Shown: positions 15,226-24,152, numbered from the stretch's first letter. The stretch: DNA of 49,290 nt from Lactobacillaceae bacterium (GCA_031289015.1 JAITQG010000025.1:1-49290); one strand, 5' to 3'. Program-made: numbers and translations. Notes: a model not told the origin generated them from the sequence alone.

Positions 15226-16098
15226 ATGAAAAAAGTTCGTAAAGCCGTAATTCCTGCTGCAGGATTGGGTACTCGTTTTTTGCCAGCCACTAAGGCCTTG
15301 GCTAAGGAAATGTTGCCAATTGTTGATACACCAACAATTCAATATATCATCGAAGAGGCTTTGGCTTCAGGGATTGAAGATATTGTGATCGTTGATGGTA
15401 AGTCAAAGCGTTCAATTGAAGATCACTTTGATTCAAATCCTGAATTGGAAAACAATTTGAAGGAAAAGGGCAAGCTTGAATTGTTGAAGATGGTTGAAGA
15501 AACTACTTCAATCAACTTGTACTTCATTCGTCAATCACACCCACGTGGCTTGGGTGATGCGGTTTTGACTGCCAAGGGCTTCATTGGTGACGAACCATTC
15601 GTCGTTATGCTTGGGGATGATTTGATGACTGACGAAGTACCATTGACTAAGCAATTGATGGATCGTTATGAAGAAACTGGTGATTCAACGTTGGCCGTTA
15701 TGCGTGTACCACATGATCAAGTTTCTGAATATGGTGTGATTGCACCAGATGGTGAAGTTAGTGAAGGTTTGTTCAAGGTTGATACTTTCGTTGAAAAGCC
15801 AAAGCCAGATGATGCACCATCTGACTTGGCAATTATCGGTCGTTACTTGTTGACGCCTGAAATCTTTGAAGAATTGGAAAAGACTGAACCTGGTAAGGGA
15901 AATGAAATCCAATTGACTGATGCCATTGATTCATTGAATAAGCGTCAACACGTTTATGCTCATGAATTTAAGGGTAAGCGATATGATATCGGTTCAAAGA
16001 TTGGTTTCTTGACTACTAATATTGAATTTGGTTTGCAACATCCACAAACTAAGGATGCTTTGAAGGCTTATATCCAAGATTTGGCTAAGACTTTGTAA
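15226..16098 (+). CDS. galU: UTP-glucose-1-phosphate uridylyltransferase
   Basis: This enzyme of about 290 residues makes UDP-glucose from UTP and glucose-1-phosphate for polysaccharide and glycolipid synthesis. The nucleotidyltransferase signature [19 protein letters not shown] spans residues 11-29, and VVMLGDDLM lies in the middle. The frame is open upstream, but homology begins at the ATG at 15226, with AAGGGA about 12 bases before it. Codon use is strongly biased to TTG leucine and AAG lysine, as in the glycolytic genes, suggesting high expression. A terminator follows. Confidence 0.96.
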   Translation: MKKVRKAVIPAAGLGTRFLPATKALAKEMLPIVDTPTIQYIIEEALASGIEDIVIVDGKSKRSIEDHFDSNPELENNLKEKGKLELLKMVEETTSINLYFIRQSHPRGLGDAVLTAKGFIGDEPFVVMLGDDLMTDEVPLTKQLMDRYEETGDSTLAVMRVPHDQVSEYGVIAPDGEVSEGLFKVDTFVEKPKPDDAPSDLAIIGRYLLTPEIFEELEKTEPGKGNEIQLTDAIDSLNKRQHVYAHEFKGKRYDIGSKIGFLTTNIEFGLQHPQTKDALKAYIQDLAKTL

Positions 16099-16112
16099 TA
16101 GATACAGTTTAT

Positions 16113-16140
16113 AAACTAGGACTTTGGTTCTAGTTTTTTT
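16113..16140 (+). terminator. terminator of gpsA-galU
   Basis: The hairpin AAACTAG/CTAGTTT is followed by a T-run. The palindromic element begins right after it. Confidence 0.8.
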
Positions 16141-16143
16141 GTT

Positions 16144-16311
16144 GGGGTTTTTAGCCGTTTCACGGCTAGGTGTTTGGGTTTGGTGGCAAAATGGGCTCCG
16201 CATTGGTGCTGTTGAAGGGGGCGACAGAGTCCCACTAATCTAAGGTCCCAGGCCCTGATAAAGCAGAACCTGCAACCTAAGACCGCGTTGGTGCTCCTAC
16301 CTCGCTTAACC
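16144..16311 (+). repeat. palindromic element copy A, left part (split by an IS)
   Basis: This is the 5' part of a long hairpin element. It starts with the small stem-loop TAGCCGTTTCACGGCTA (near 16152-16168). The left arm at 16170-16196 pairs perfectly over 27 bases with 18070-18096, and GCATTGGTGCTGTTG (16200-16214) pairs with 18052-18066. A TCC internal loop lies on each strand. The conserved core GCGACAGAGTCCCACTA and CTAAGACCGCGTTGGTG follow. The insertion sequence enters directly after CGCTTAACC (16303-16311). Two more copies lie between tpiA and eno. Confidence 0.88.
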
Positions 16312-16403
16312 GAGGCCGCTGAAAAAGTAACGAAATTATGAAATTAGTGAAAATCAGCGAAAATGAGTCCTTTGATTTATAAAAAAATGGAAAAATGTCA
16401 AAA

Positions 16404-16424
16404 AAAGAGAGGGTTTCACCCTCT
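16404..16424 (-). terminator. terminator of the transposase gene
   Basis: On the minus strand an AGAGGGTGAAACCCTCT hairpin directly follows the stop codon and is itself followed by CTTTTTTTG. Confidence 0.8.
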
Positions 16425-17893
16425 TACTTTTGATTCTTTATCCCTTTTTCGTTGATTAAGGTCACAATTCTTTTCAGATTCACCGTGAATATGGCCATCG
16501 ACGCTTGAATATCCATGCTTAATAGACCACCACTTTGCGCTCGATTAAAGCCGTGATAGTTCTTAAGTTCTGAATATTTAGCTTCGATTTTATATCTAGT
16601 TTTGTAGCTGATCTTAAAATCGTCCGACTCCTGATATTCTAGCTGATAACCATGAGTGGGGGTGAGTGTTGGTATTCGATACGTCTTTTGCTTTTGTTCT
16701 TTGGTTATGCAGCCTTCTTGTAATGGGCATTTATGGCATTTCTTGATGTCCATCCAATATTGAATAGCTGTTTTTTCATTGGTTTGAGCTCCTAGATGTT
16801 TTATAGAAGCGGGTAATTCTCCAGCAGGGCAGACTGGCATGTTAGCATCTTTATTGAATTCCCAATTATTTTTGGGATTTCTTGTTGAACCTGAAATTGT
16901 CGGATGTAATTTTGCAACTAATGCAATGCCGTTATTGAGGGTATATTTTATATTGGGTGAACCTGAATATGCTGTGTCTCCAATTACTTTGTTAACGTCT
17001 ACACCGTTTCGTTTTGAAACTTCAATTAATTCTTGCAAGAATTGTCCATCAAATTTTTCGCCACCAGTTACTAGTGCTGCAGTAATAATTCTTTCATCTG
17101 ACATTGCTGTATGTGTTTTGTAACCATAAAATGAAGTTGTTGAAGATTTGTGACCTAGCTTCGCATCTGCATCAAGTGTTTCTCGACTACGTTCTGTGAT
17201 GTCTTCGACTTTTTCCTTTACCACGTTTAGCTTTTCCGAAATGTTTGGAATGTTTGAAACATTACTTTGTTCTATAACTTCAATTAATTTCTGTGTGTAT
17301 TCTTTTTCAAGATCTAATTCACTAGTTATGTTTTTGGTCGGAAATTTAGTCTTAATTGATTCGTCAACTGCATAAACAGCTTTACGCAATTCTTTAGATG
17401 AATTACGCAAAATTTCAACTGGATTGTTTACACCAAAACGCGCCGTAGTGTGCGTAGAATCGATAATAAGATTTTTGCTTTTTAAAACACCGTTTTCAAT
17501 CGCGATAGTAACGGTTTTATTGATTAATAGGTCTAATAGGTTACCATCTTTTAATCTTAATTTTCTGAATTTTGTGAGCGAGGTTGGATGTATTACGTCA
17601 TCTTCGGGAGCTAAGTCCAAGAAGAATTTTAAAGCCATGTCTGTGTGAACTCGCATAACTAAATCACGATCAGATAAATTGAAAACTGATTTTAGATATA
17701 GATATTTGAACATAAGGACGGGATCAAGGGCGGTACGCCCTTGAAATATCGAATAATTATTAATTAGTTCATCGTAAACAAATGAAAAATCAACTAATTC
17801 CTTTACTTGACGCAAAAAATGGTCTTTTGGAATGATAATGTCATAGAGTTTCATATATGGACTTAAATTTAATTCATTTTGTTCGCTTAGCAT
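16424..17893 (-). CDS. IS1182-family transposase
   Basis: This 489-residue transposase has the IS1182/DUF772 layout. The N-terminal domain includes FQGRTALDPVLMFKYLYLKS and the DDE catalytic core includes NLIIDSTHTTARF (first Asp near 144) and VIGDTAYSGSPN (second Asp near 300). A cysteine cluster CHKCPLQEGC follows near 388-397 and YKTRYKIEAKYSELK near the C-terminus carries the likely final Glu. No frameshift is seen, so the element may be active. The start is supported by GGGGATAATTTG upstream. Confidence 0.93.
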   Translation of the reverse strand: MLSEQNELNLSPYMKLYDIIIPKDHFLRQVKELVDFSFVYDELINNYSIFQGRTALDPVLMFKYLYLKSVFNLSDRDLVMRVHTDMALKFFLDLAPEDDVIHPTSLTKFRKLRLKDGNLLDLLINKTVTIAIENGVLKSKNLIIDSTHTTARFGVNNPVEILRNSSKELRKAVYAVDESIKTKFPTKNITSELDLEKEYTQKLIEVIEQSNVSNIPNISEKLNVVKEKVEDITERSRETLDADAKLGHKSSTTSFYGYKTHTAMSDERIITAALVTGGEKFDGQFLQELIEVSKRNGVDVNKVIGDTAYSGSPNIKYTLNNGIALVAKLHPTISGSTRNPKNNWEFNKDANMPVCPAGELPASIKHLGAQTNEKTAIQYWMDIKKCHKCPLQEGCITKEQKQKTYRIPTLTPTHGYQLEYQESDDFKISYKTRYKIEAKYSELKNYHGFNRAQSGGLLSMDIQASMAIFTVNLKRIVTLINEKGIKNQK

Positions 17894-17941
17894 ACAAATT
17901 ATCCCCGTCTATTCTGGCAAATTCACTATCTTAATTATACC

Positions 17942-17967
17942 AAAAAACGCCTATATAAAGGCGTTTG
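17942..17967 (-). terminator. hairpin at the upstream edge of the IS transposase gene
   Basis: An AAACGCC/GGCGTTT stem-loop is followed on the minus strand by T residues. It lies between the IS end and the transposase gene, upstream of a TATAAT-like box (near 17936-17941). It may stop outside transcription from entering the transposase gene, a common IS safeguard. Confidence 0.55.
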
Positions 17968-18037
17968 TCGACTTAAAAACCGCTCCAATATGGACATTAA
18001 TTACTGGACTCAAACGGCCGACTTTTTCAGCAGCCTC

Positions 18038-18136
18038 CGCTTAACCCCCTACAACAGCACCAATGCTCCGCCCATTTTGCCACCAAACCCAAACACCGGC
18101 TTCCAGTCGCTTTAGCTCCTTACAGCCCTAAAGCTT
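18038..18136 (+). repeat. palindromic element copy A, right part
   Basis: It resumes with the duplicated CGCTTAACC, then the right arms that pair with the left part (18052-18066 and 18070-18096). The 3' stem-loop GCTTTAG (18109-18115) / CTAAAGC (18128-18134) follows. This closing hairpin is present in all three copies. Removing the IS and one target copy restores a continuous element of about 260 bases. Confidence 0.88.
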
Positions 18137-18179
18137 CAATTACACATTTTCTTATTTTTTTGGTTTGTTCTGATGTTTA

Positions 18180-18340
18180 GTTCCAAAGGAGTTCAAAAGA
18201 CGGAACAACTCGTAAAAAGATTTTGATTGATTCTGGATCAAGTGAAAGCATTATGCAGTTGGGTAATTCAAATGCACCTATTTTGTCGTCATCCATCACG
18301 TTAGAGGTTGTTAATCGCAGGATTAGAGAGACTAAATAGT
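18180..18340 (+). pseudogene. possible gene remnant
   Basis: The frame from 18180 to the TAG at 18338-18340 is open for 53 codons and reads protein-like (KKILIDSGSSESIMQLGN, then SSSITLEVVNRRIRETK). It has no usable start: a TAG lies directly before it and there is no Shine-Dalgarno site at the internal ATG. It could be the C-terminal scrap of a decayed gene. I do not recognise the family, and chance is possible at this length. Confidence 0.25.
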
Positions 18341-18358
18341 ACAACGTAATAGGTTGTA
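18340..18358. repeat. short inverted repeat upstream of trxB
   Basis: TACAAC and GTTGTA arms flank a 7-base spacer. It lies about 120 bases before trxB and could be an operator or weak hairpin. A plausible trxB promoter (TGGAAA, 17 bases, TACAAT) lies downstream of it near 18383-18411. Confidence 0.3.
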
Positions 18359-18482
18359 CATAGTTCAGTCATAAATCAACAATGGAAAAAAACTCGTAGA
18401 CAAGGTACAATAAATCTCATACAACTAACAGAAAGTTAGCTAGATTAATTGAAAATAAGTTTCCCACTGAGGAGGAATGTCC

Positions 18483-19436
18483 ATGACACAACATTACGAT
18501 ACAATTATTATCGGTGCTGGTCCGGCTGGAATGACTGCAGCTACCTATACCGCTCGTGCTAATATGGCAGTTTTGATGATTGACCGCGGGATTTATGGTG
18601 GTCAAATGAATAACACGGCTGAAATCGAGAATTATCCTGGGTTTGAATCCATCCAAGGGCCAGAATTGGCTGAAAAAATGTATGGTTCAACAACTAAGTT
18701 TGGCGCCGAATATGCGTTTGGCGCTGTTGAACACATTGTGGCTGAAGACGAACAGACTTGGCGTGTGATTACTGATATGGATGAATACACGACCAATTCA
18801 GTGATTTTGGCGACTGGAGCAGCGTATAAGAAACTCGGTACGCCAGGCGAAGACGATTATACCGGCCGTGGGGTATCTTACTGTGCTATCTGTGACGGTG
18901 CCTTTTTCCGTGGCGAACACGTGGTTGTTGTGGGTGGCGGTGATTCAGCAATTGAAGAAGCCACTTATTTGGCTGGGTTAGCTGATAAGGTGACCATTGT
19001 GCATCGGCGCGACAAATTGCGCGCACAACAAATCATCCAAGATCGGGCTTTTTCAAATGAAAAAATCGATTTTGTTTGGAACTCAGAAGTCCAAGAAATC
19101 CTTGGTGATGGCAATAAAGTTACCGGTGTTAAAATCGTAAATAATCAAACGGGTGCAGAAAGCCAAATTGATGCGGCTGGTATCTTTATTTATGTCGGAT
19201 TGTTGCCAGTTTCTGAACCATTTGCTGATTTGCACGTGACCAACGAACAAGGCTGGGTGATTACCAATGAACGGATGGAAACCGCTCAACCAGGTATCTT
19301 TGCCGTGGGTGATTTGCGCGAAAAAGAATTACGCCAAATTACGACGGCAGTTGGCGACGCCGCGATTGCCGGGCAAAATGCCTTTTCGTACTCTGAAAAT
19401 GTGAAGATGGCCAAGCAAAATATTACGGCTAAATAA
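18483..19436 (+). CDS. trxB: thioredoxin reductase
   Basis: This 317-residue flavoenzyme passes electrons from NADPH to thioredoxin. The FAD motif GAGPAGMTAATYTAR is at 11-25, the redox pair Cys134-Ala-Ile-Cys137 is in SYCAICDGA, the NADPH site GGGDSAIEEA is in the middle, and GIFAVGDLRE lies near the C-terminus. The ATG at 18477 is one base from the GGAGG, so the ATG at 18483, seven bases away, is preferred. In related genomes trxB follows galU; here the palindromic element and IS lie between them. A weak hairpin (about 19447-19477) may end transcription. Confidence 0.95.
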   Translation: MTQHYDTIIIGAGPAGMTAATYTARANMAVLMIDRGIYGGQMNNTAEIENYPGFESIQGPELAEKMYGSTTKFGAEYAFGAVEHIVAEDEQTWRVITDMDEYTTNSVILATGAAYKKLGTPGEDDYTGRGVSYCAICDGAFFRGEHVVVVGGGDSAIEEATYLAGLADKVTIVHRRDKLRAQQIIQDRAFSNEKIDFVWNSEVQEILGDGNKVTGVKIVNNQTGAESQIDAAGIFIYVGLLPVSEPFADLHVTNEQGWVITNERMETAQPGIFAVGDLREKELRQITTAVGDAAIAGQNAFSYSENVKMAKQNITAK

Positions 19437-19567
19437 TTTTTAATTTAAAAGGAATCGATTAAGTTACGGTTCCTTTTATGGTTATTAATGATGCATCTTT
19501 CATTAATGTAGAAAGAAGCGTAAAATATTCTTTGAGTGTTTTTAAAAATTGCGAAAGGAGTCCACAA

Positions 19568-20545
19568 ATGACGCAAGGGACAAAAATAATTGCTTCTGCA
19601 CACTATGTGCCATCAGATATCATAACCAATGATGATCTAGCAGCAATCATGGATACCAACGACGAGTGGATTCAAGCACATACAGGTATTAAAGAACGCC
19701 GGATGTCACTGCAAGGTGAAAATACGTCTGATTTGGCGACGCAAGCTGCGCGCTTGGCCTTAGCACAAACGGATTTAACCGCCGCCGACATTGATTTAAT
19801 TATTGTGACGACCTTTACTCCAGACGGTTTGGCACCATCAACGGCGGCCTTGGTACAACGGAATTTACAGGCCGAAAATGCTTGGGCGTATGATATTTCA
19901 ACCGCTTGCTCTGGCTTTGTATTTGGCATGAGTACGGCAGATAAATTTATCAAATCTGGGCAATATAAAAACGCCTTGGTTATTTCAGCTGAAGTTAATT
20001 CGAAAATGATGGATTTTAAAGATCGCACATCCGCCGTCTTTTTCGGAGATGGCGCTGGGGCCGTTATTTTAACGGCTGTTGAGGCCACGGCAGGTGAAGT
20101 GGTTGGTGAAAAAATGCGCACGATTGGTGATGCGGATGTAGTCCATTCTGGCCGCGTTGCTCCAATGCGCAAACTTGATGCTGATAACTATCCAGTCATT
20201 GATGCGTTTCAACAAGAAGGCCGTAAAGTCTTTAGTGAAGTGACGGACATTATTCCAGCACACATTGCCGGTTTTTTGGCGGATCAAAACTTGACCCCAG
20301 CAGATGTCGATTATTATATTACCCACCAAGCTAATTTGCGGATTATTGAAAATATTGCCCGAGCGTTAGAGCAACCGATGAGTAAATTTTCAGCAAACGT
20401 GGTTTATTATGGGAACACTTCATCGGCCGGGATTGCTATGGCTTTTGATGAATTGAATCATCAAGTCGATTTGACTGGTAAAAAGGTGTTGTTAACCGGC
20501 TTTGGGGCTGGGTTCACATATGGTAGTTTGTTACTACAATTTTAA
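19568..20545 (+). CDS. fabH: beta-ketoacyl-ACP synthase III
   Basis: This 325-residue thiolase-fold enzyme condenses acetyl-CoA with malonyl-ACP to start fatty acid synthesis. The catalytic triad is visible: Cys114 in DISTACSGF, His253 in THQANLRI and Asn283 in YYGNTSSA. GAAAGGAG stands 7 bases before the ATG at 19568. It is not beside other fab genes here, so it may be a stand-alone or second FabH. It is followed 12 bases later by a small gene of unknown function. Confidence 0.92.
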   Translation: MTQGTKIIASAHYVPSDIITNDDLAAIMDTNDEWIQAHTGIKERRMSLQGENTSDLATQAARLALAQTDLTAADIDLIIVTTFTPDGLAPSTAALVQRNLQAENAWAYDISTACSGFVFGMSTADKFIKSGQYKNALVISAEVNSKMMDFKDRTSAVFFGDGAGAVILTAVEATAGEVVGEKMRTIGDADVVHSGRVAPMRKLDADNYPVIDAFQQEGRKVFSEVTDIIPAHIAGFLADQNLTPADVDYYITHQANLRIIENIARALEQPMSKFSANVVYYGNTSSAGIAMAFDELNHQVDLTGKKVLLTGFGAGFTYGSLLLQF

Positions 20546-20557
20546 TGAGGAGGCACA

Positions 20558-20743
20558 ATGACTGATTACTATGAAATGCTGGAACAATTGCGAACTGGGC
20601 AACTAGATCAATTTGTTTTGGAAGCCACCGAATTTCCGGAATTTTATGAAATATGGCGTAATTATTCATATCAAAATGTAATTCGTGGCATTGCTAGCCA
20701 AGGCGGTAAAGTGACGTATACCAAGGCGCCAGAAGCTGACTAA
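20558..20743 (+). CDS. unrecognised 61-residue protein
   Basis: It has a strong ribosome site (GAGGAGG, 6 bases before ATG) and lies 12 bases after fabH, so it is very likely translated. It is acidic, rich in Tyr and Glu in its first half (MTDYYEMLEQLRTGQLDQF), and has no membrane segment or cysteine. I do not recognise a family. Co-transcription with fabH suggests some link with lipid synthesis, which is only an association. Confidence 0.7.
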   Translation: MTDYYEMLEQLRTGQLDQFVLEATEFPEFYEIWRNYSYQNVIRGIASQGGKVTYTKAPEAD

Positions 20744-20795
20744 ACGGATGGATTACAAATTTTTGATAAACTGGTAAACCACTTCGAAAATGAAT

Positions 20796-20809
20796 TGAAA
20801 ACGCTTGCA
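20796..20809 (+). promoter_or_regulatory. cre site (CcpA operator) of ptsHI
   Basis: TGAAAACGCTTGCA fits the cre consensus TGWAARCGYTWNCA at every position. It overlaps the -35 of the ptsH promoter, so bound CcpA would compete with RNA polymerase. Confidence 0.75.
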
Positions 20810-20833
20810 ATACGTTTTAGATACTGCTAATAT
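20805..20833 (+). promoter_or_regulatory. ptsHI promoter
   Basis: TTGCAA (20805-20810) is followed after 17 bases by TAATAT (20828-20833), preceded by TGC (extended -10). The leader before the ptsH start at 20925 is about 85 nt. Confidence 0.65.
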
Positions 20834-20924
20834 AATAATTAGGATTAAGGCAGGAATGCTTTTATCAGGATAAATATATAATTAAATTGGATTTAATTTA
20901 ATTGACACAGAGGAGATTTTTAAC

Positions 20925-21191
20925 ATGGAATCACGTGATTTTAACATCGTAGCAGAAACAGGTATCCACGCACGTCCAGCGACTTTGTTGGTACAAACTG
21001 CTTCAAAGTTCTCATCAAACATCACATTGTCATACCAAGGTAAAGACGTTAATTTGAAGTCAATCATGGGTGTTATGTCATTGGGTGTTGGTCAAAATGC
21101 TGACGTTTCAATCTCTGCTGAAGGTGAAGATGAAGCTGATGCAATCGCAGCTATCGAAGAAACTTTGAAGGCTGAAGGATTGACTGCTTAA
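20925..21191 (+). CDS. ptsH: phosphocarrier protein HPr
   Basis: This 88-residue PTS protein relays phosphate from Enzyme I to sugar-specific EIIA. His15 in GIHARPA is the catalytic phosphate carrier, and Ser46 in [12 protein letters not shown] is the regulatory site of HPr kinase, whose gene is at 13190. P-Ser-HPr is the CcpA co-repressor, and a cre site lies in its own promoter, closing a feedback loop. Codon use is highly biased. ptsI follows after 44 bases. Confidence 0.98.
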   Translation: MESRDFNIVAETGIHARPATLLVQTASKFSSNITLSYQGKDVNLKSIMGVMSLGVGQNADVSISAEGEDEADAIAAIEETLKAEGLTA

Positions 21192-21235
21192 TTTGTAACA
21201 AAATACTTGAATAGAATTAATCTGAGGAAAACAAA

Positions 21236-22963
21236 ATGGCAACAGTGATTAATGGAATTGCTGCATCAAACGGTGTAGCCATTGCAAAAGCATATAAGCT
21301 AGTGGACCCAGATTTGTCTTTTGAACAAGTTACGATTGAAGATGTTCAAGCAGAAACGGACCGCGTAAAGGCGGCCTTTTCTATTTCTAAGACAGATTTG
21401 GAAACCATTCGCGATAAAGCAAAAGAAAATATGGGCGCGGCTGAAGCGGAAGTTTTCACAGCCCACATCATGGTTTTAGAAGATCCTGAATTGATTGGTG
21501 GGATTAGTAACGCGATTGCATCAGATAAGATCAACGCTGAAGCTGCCTTGAAGCAAGTGACAGACATGTATATCGGGATGTTTGAAGGCATGGCGGATGA
21601 CAATCCATATATGGCGGAACGTGCAGCTGATATTCGTGATGTGACTAAGCGCGTACTTTCACATTTGTTAGGTAAAGAATTACCAAATCCAGCTTTGATT
21701 AAAGAAGAAGTGATCATCGTCGCTACCGACATGGCGCCTTCTGATACGGCGCAACTGGATCGAAATTTCGTCAAGGGATTCATCACTGATTTAGGTGGTC
21801 GAACGGCGCACGCTGCTATCATGGCACGGACGTTAGAAATCCCAGCGATTGTTGGTTCACAAGTGGCAACCAGTGATATCAATGATGGTGATGTCATGAT
21901 TTTGGACGGCATTGACGGGGTAGCGATCGTTAACCCAACCGATGACCAAATTACCCAATATCAAGCTAAGGGTGACCAATATTTGCAACAAAAAGCTGAA
22001 TGGGCTGCCTTAAAGCATGAAAAATCAGTTTCGGCTGATGGTATCGAATTCATGACTGGGGCCAATATCGGTACACCTAAGGATTTGAAGGGTGTTAAGG
22101 AAAATGGTTCAGAAGGAATTGGCCTGTATCGGACCGAGTTTTTGTACATGGACTCACAAGAATTGCCAACTGAAGACGATCAATTTGAAGCCTATAAAAC
22201 GGTGCTTGAAGGGATGGACGGCAAAGTTGTTACAGTTCGAACGATGGACATTGGTGGCGATAAGAATTTGCCATATCTACCATTGCCTAAGGAAGAAAAT
22301 CCATTCATGGGTTATCGGGCTATCCGAATTTCATTGGATAAGCAAGACATTTTCCGCACGCAATTACGCGCCTTGCTACGGGCTTCAGTCTATGGTAATT
22401 TGTGGATTATGTTCCCAATGGTGGCGACATTAAATGAATTCCGCCAAGCGCGTGATATATTTAATGAAGAAAAGACGGCTTTGTTGGCTAAGGGCGTGAC
22501 AATTGCTGATGACATTAAATTGGGCATCATGATTGAAATCCCAGCGGCAGCGATGTTGGCTGATAAATTTGCCCAAGAAGTTGATTTCTTCTCAATTGGA
22601 ACCAATGATTTGATTGCGTATACAATGGCGGCTGATCGTGGCAACGAACATGTTTCTTACCTATATCAACCATATAACCCATCAATTTTGCGCATGATTA
22701 AGATGGTTATCGACGCTGCACATAAGTACGGTAAGTTTGCTGCGATGTGTGGTGAAATGGCTGGTGATCAAATTGCTGTGCCAATTTTGATGGGACTTGG
22801 CTTGGATGAATTTTCAATGTCAGCAACATCAGTTTTGCAAACGCGGGCTTTGATGAAACGTTTGGATACTAAGGAAATGGCTATTTTAGCTGAAAAAGCT
22901 TTAGATTTGGACACTAATGAAGCAGTTGAAGCTTTGGTTAAAGCCGAAATTTATGCAAATTAA
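21236..22963 (+). CDS. ptsI: PTS Enzyme I (phosphoenolpyruvate-protein phosphotransferase)
   Basis: This 575-residue enzyme autophosphorylates with PEP and passes phosphate to HPr. The active His192 is in [13 protein letters not shown]. The PEP-binding barrel has [12 protein letters not shown] and [11 protein letters not shown], and the late catalytic Cys is in [21 protein letters not shown] precedes the ATG. A strong terminator follows, so ptsHI is a two-gene operon. Confidence 0.98.
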   Translation: MATVINGIAASNGVAIAKAYKLVDPDLSFEQVTIEDVQAETDRVKAAFSISKTDLETIRDKAKENMGAAEAEVFTAHIMVLEDPELIGGISNAIASDKINAEAALKQVTDMYIGMFEGMADDNPYMAERAADIRDVTKRVLSHLLGKELPNPALIKEEVIIVATDMAPSDTAQLDRNFVKGFITDLGGRTAHAAIMARTLEIPAIVGSQVATSDINDGDVMILDGIDGVAIVNPTDDQITQYQAKGDQYLQQKAEWAALKHEKSVSADGIEFMTGANIGTPKDLKGVKENGSEGIGLYRTEFLYMDSQELPTEDDQFEAYKTVLEGMDGKVVTVRTMDIGGDKNLPYLPLPKEENPFMGYRAIRISLDKQDIFRTQLRALLRASVYGNLWIMFPMVATLNEFRQARDIFNEEKTALLAKGVTIADDIKLGIMIEIPAAAMLADKFAQEVDFFSIGTNDLIAYTMAADRGNEHVSYLYQPYNPSILRMIKMVIDAAHKYGKFAAMCGEMAGDQIAVPILMGLGLDEFSMSATSVLQTRALMKRLDTKEMAILAEKALDLDTNEAVEALVKAEIYAN

Positions 22964-22975
22964 GCGGATTGACTG

Positions 22976-23022
22976 AAAAAAGCAGGCAAGACAAACCAGT
23001 TTTGTCAGTCTGCTTTTTTGTT
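22976..23022 (+). terminator. terminator of ptsHI
   Basis: The long stem AAAAGCAG...AGACAAA pairs with TTTTGTC...CTGCTTTT and is followed by TTGTT. Confidence 0.85.
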
Positions 23023-23047
23023 AAAAGGCAGAAAGGTGGGCAGGTGT

Positions 23048-23830
23048 ATGACCAAACGAAATCCAATCGTCGTGGCTAATTGGAAAATGAATAAGTTACC
23101 GAGCGAAACAATTGAATATATTGTGCAAATTCAAGAGCAAGTCAAAGCGTATCCCGAAGTCGATATGGTTTTGGCGGGCCAAGATGTCTTATTGACGGCC
23201 ATGGTTGCTGCTGCTGGTGGAACGACATTATCAGTTGGCGCTGAAAATGTGTATTGGCAAGATCGGGGCGCATACACTGGTGAAACATCGCCGGCTGCCT
23301 TACAAGATTTAGGCGTGAAATACGTCATTATTGGCCATTCTGAGCGCCGTAATTATTTTCGAGAAACTGATGAAATGGTGAATCTAAAAGCCGTTGCTGC
23401 GCTCAAACATGACTTGATTCCAATTATTGCGATTGACGAACCAATTTCAGCTGAGTCAGAAAGTGACAATGTGCAATGGGTGGTTAATCAGGTGATTGAA
23501 TCGCTGGAGGGGATCAGTGAGGTTGATGCAACTAAATTAATTTTGGCGTATGAACCGACTGCTGCCATTGGTAGTGGCCAGGCGATGACACCAGAATTGG
23601 CGCAATTCTCATTACGCCGGATTCGGTTAACTTTGGCGGATATGTATGGCTGGGAGATTGCTAATCGGATTCGGATTACTTATGGTGGGTCTGTTAAGCC
23701 GGCTAACGTTTATGAATTGATGGTGCAACCAGATATTGATGGCGTTTTGGTTGGTGATGCGGCGCTTGATCCGCATACGTTTGTGGAGTTAGTTAAGCTT
23801 TCGGCGCAGGCTATGCGGGGTAGTGAATAA
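23048..23830 (+). CDS. tpiA: triosephosphate isomerase (divergent)
   Basis: This 260-residue TIM barrel interconverts DHAP and glyceraldehyde 3-phosphate. The catalytic Lys13 (NWKMN), His97 (GHSERR) and Glu169 (AYEPTAAIG) are all present. Several normally invariant stretches differ: the loop is EPTAAIGSGQA instead of EPIWAIGTG, and the CxGE segment reads AIDEPISAE. Its codon use is ordinary, with mixed leucine codons, unlike the strongly biased eno, gap and pgk. It may be a low-expressed TIM that mainly supplies DHAP for GpsA, or a paralogue of another tpiA elsewhere. AAAGGTGG stands 8 bases before the ATG chosen. Confidence 0.88.
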   Translation: MTKRNPIVVANWKMNKLPSETIEYIVQIQEQVKAYPEVDMVLAGQDVLLTAMVAAAGGTTLSVGAENVYWQDRGAYTGETSPAALQDLGVKYVIIGHSERRNYFRETDEMVNLKAVAALKHDLIPIIAIDEPISAESESDNVQWVVNQVIESLEGISEVDATKLILAYEPTAAIGSGQAMTPELAQFSLRRIRLTLADMYGWEIANRIRITYGGSVKPANVYELMVQPDIDGVLVGDAALDPHTFVELVKLSAQAMRGSE

Positions 23831-23836
23831 GCACAT

Positions 23837-23870
23837 TAAGGAGTTGATTTTGATCAGCTTCTTTTTTTGT
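23837..23870 (+). terminator. terminator of tpiA
   Basis: The hairpin pairs AGGAGTTGAT with ATCAGCTTCT (with wobble) around TTTG and is followed by seven T residues. Confidence 0.65.
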
Positions 23871-23890
23871 TGGAGGTCTTATTTTGCTTT

Positions 23891-24152
23891 TGGGGTTGTT
23901 TAGCCGTTTCACGGCTAGGAATTTTGGTTGGTGGGGAAAGGGGCTCCACATTGCTAGCGTAGAGGTGGGCGACAGAGTCCCACTAGTCTAAGGGACTCGG
24001 CTCCGCGCAGGCGCGAAACCAATTCCCTAAGACCGCGTTGGTGCTCCTACCTCGCTTTTTCCACCACTACGCCAGCAATGCTCCGCCCCTTTCCCCACCA
24101 ACCAAAATCCCAACCTTCAGTCGCTCTAGCTCCTTTCGGTTACTAAAGCTTC
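23891..24152 (+). repeat. palindromic element copy B
   Basis: This is a complete element of about 260 bases. The stem-loop TAGCCGTTTCACGGCTA (23901-23917) comes first. The arm at 23921-23944 pairs perfectly over 24 bases with 24085-24108, and 23949-23962 pairs with 24067-24080 with one mismatch. A TCC internal loop is conserved on each strand. The core GCGACAGAGTCCCACTA, GTCTAAGGGA and TCCCTAAGAC follow, with an A-A mismatch in the pairing of the last two. A 3' hairpin (GCTCTAG/CTAAAGC) lies near 24123-24150. The arms differ in sequence from copies A and C. Confidence 0.9.

Larger units (their letters stand above)
16312..18037. mobile_element. intact IS1182-family insertion sequence, 1726 bp
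   Basis: The terminal inverted repeats are 17 bases with one mismatch: GAGGCCGCTGAAAAAGT at 16312-16328 and the complement of GAGGCTGCTGAAAAAGT at 18021-18037. A perfect 9-base target duplication CGCTTAACC flanks it (16303-16311 and 18038-18046). It carries one full-length transposase gene on the minus strand. The element sits in the core of palindromic element A, whose two arms remain perfectly complementary over 27 and 15 bases, so insertion is recent. Confidence 0.93.

Noticed and set aside
16312-18037. The IS as part of a larger composite transposon carrying galU or trxB
   Set aside because: Only one IS copy is present and its own target duplication is exact, so it is a simple single insertion.
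19672-20172. Long minus-strand open frame opposite fabH
   Set aside because: It is a shadow of fabH: no ribosome site, and the composition follows the opposite strand gene.
21346-21912. 188-codon minus-strand open frame opposite ptsI
   Set aside because: It lies wholly within ptsI in another frame, without a start signal or recognisable protein.
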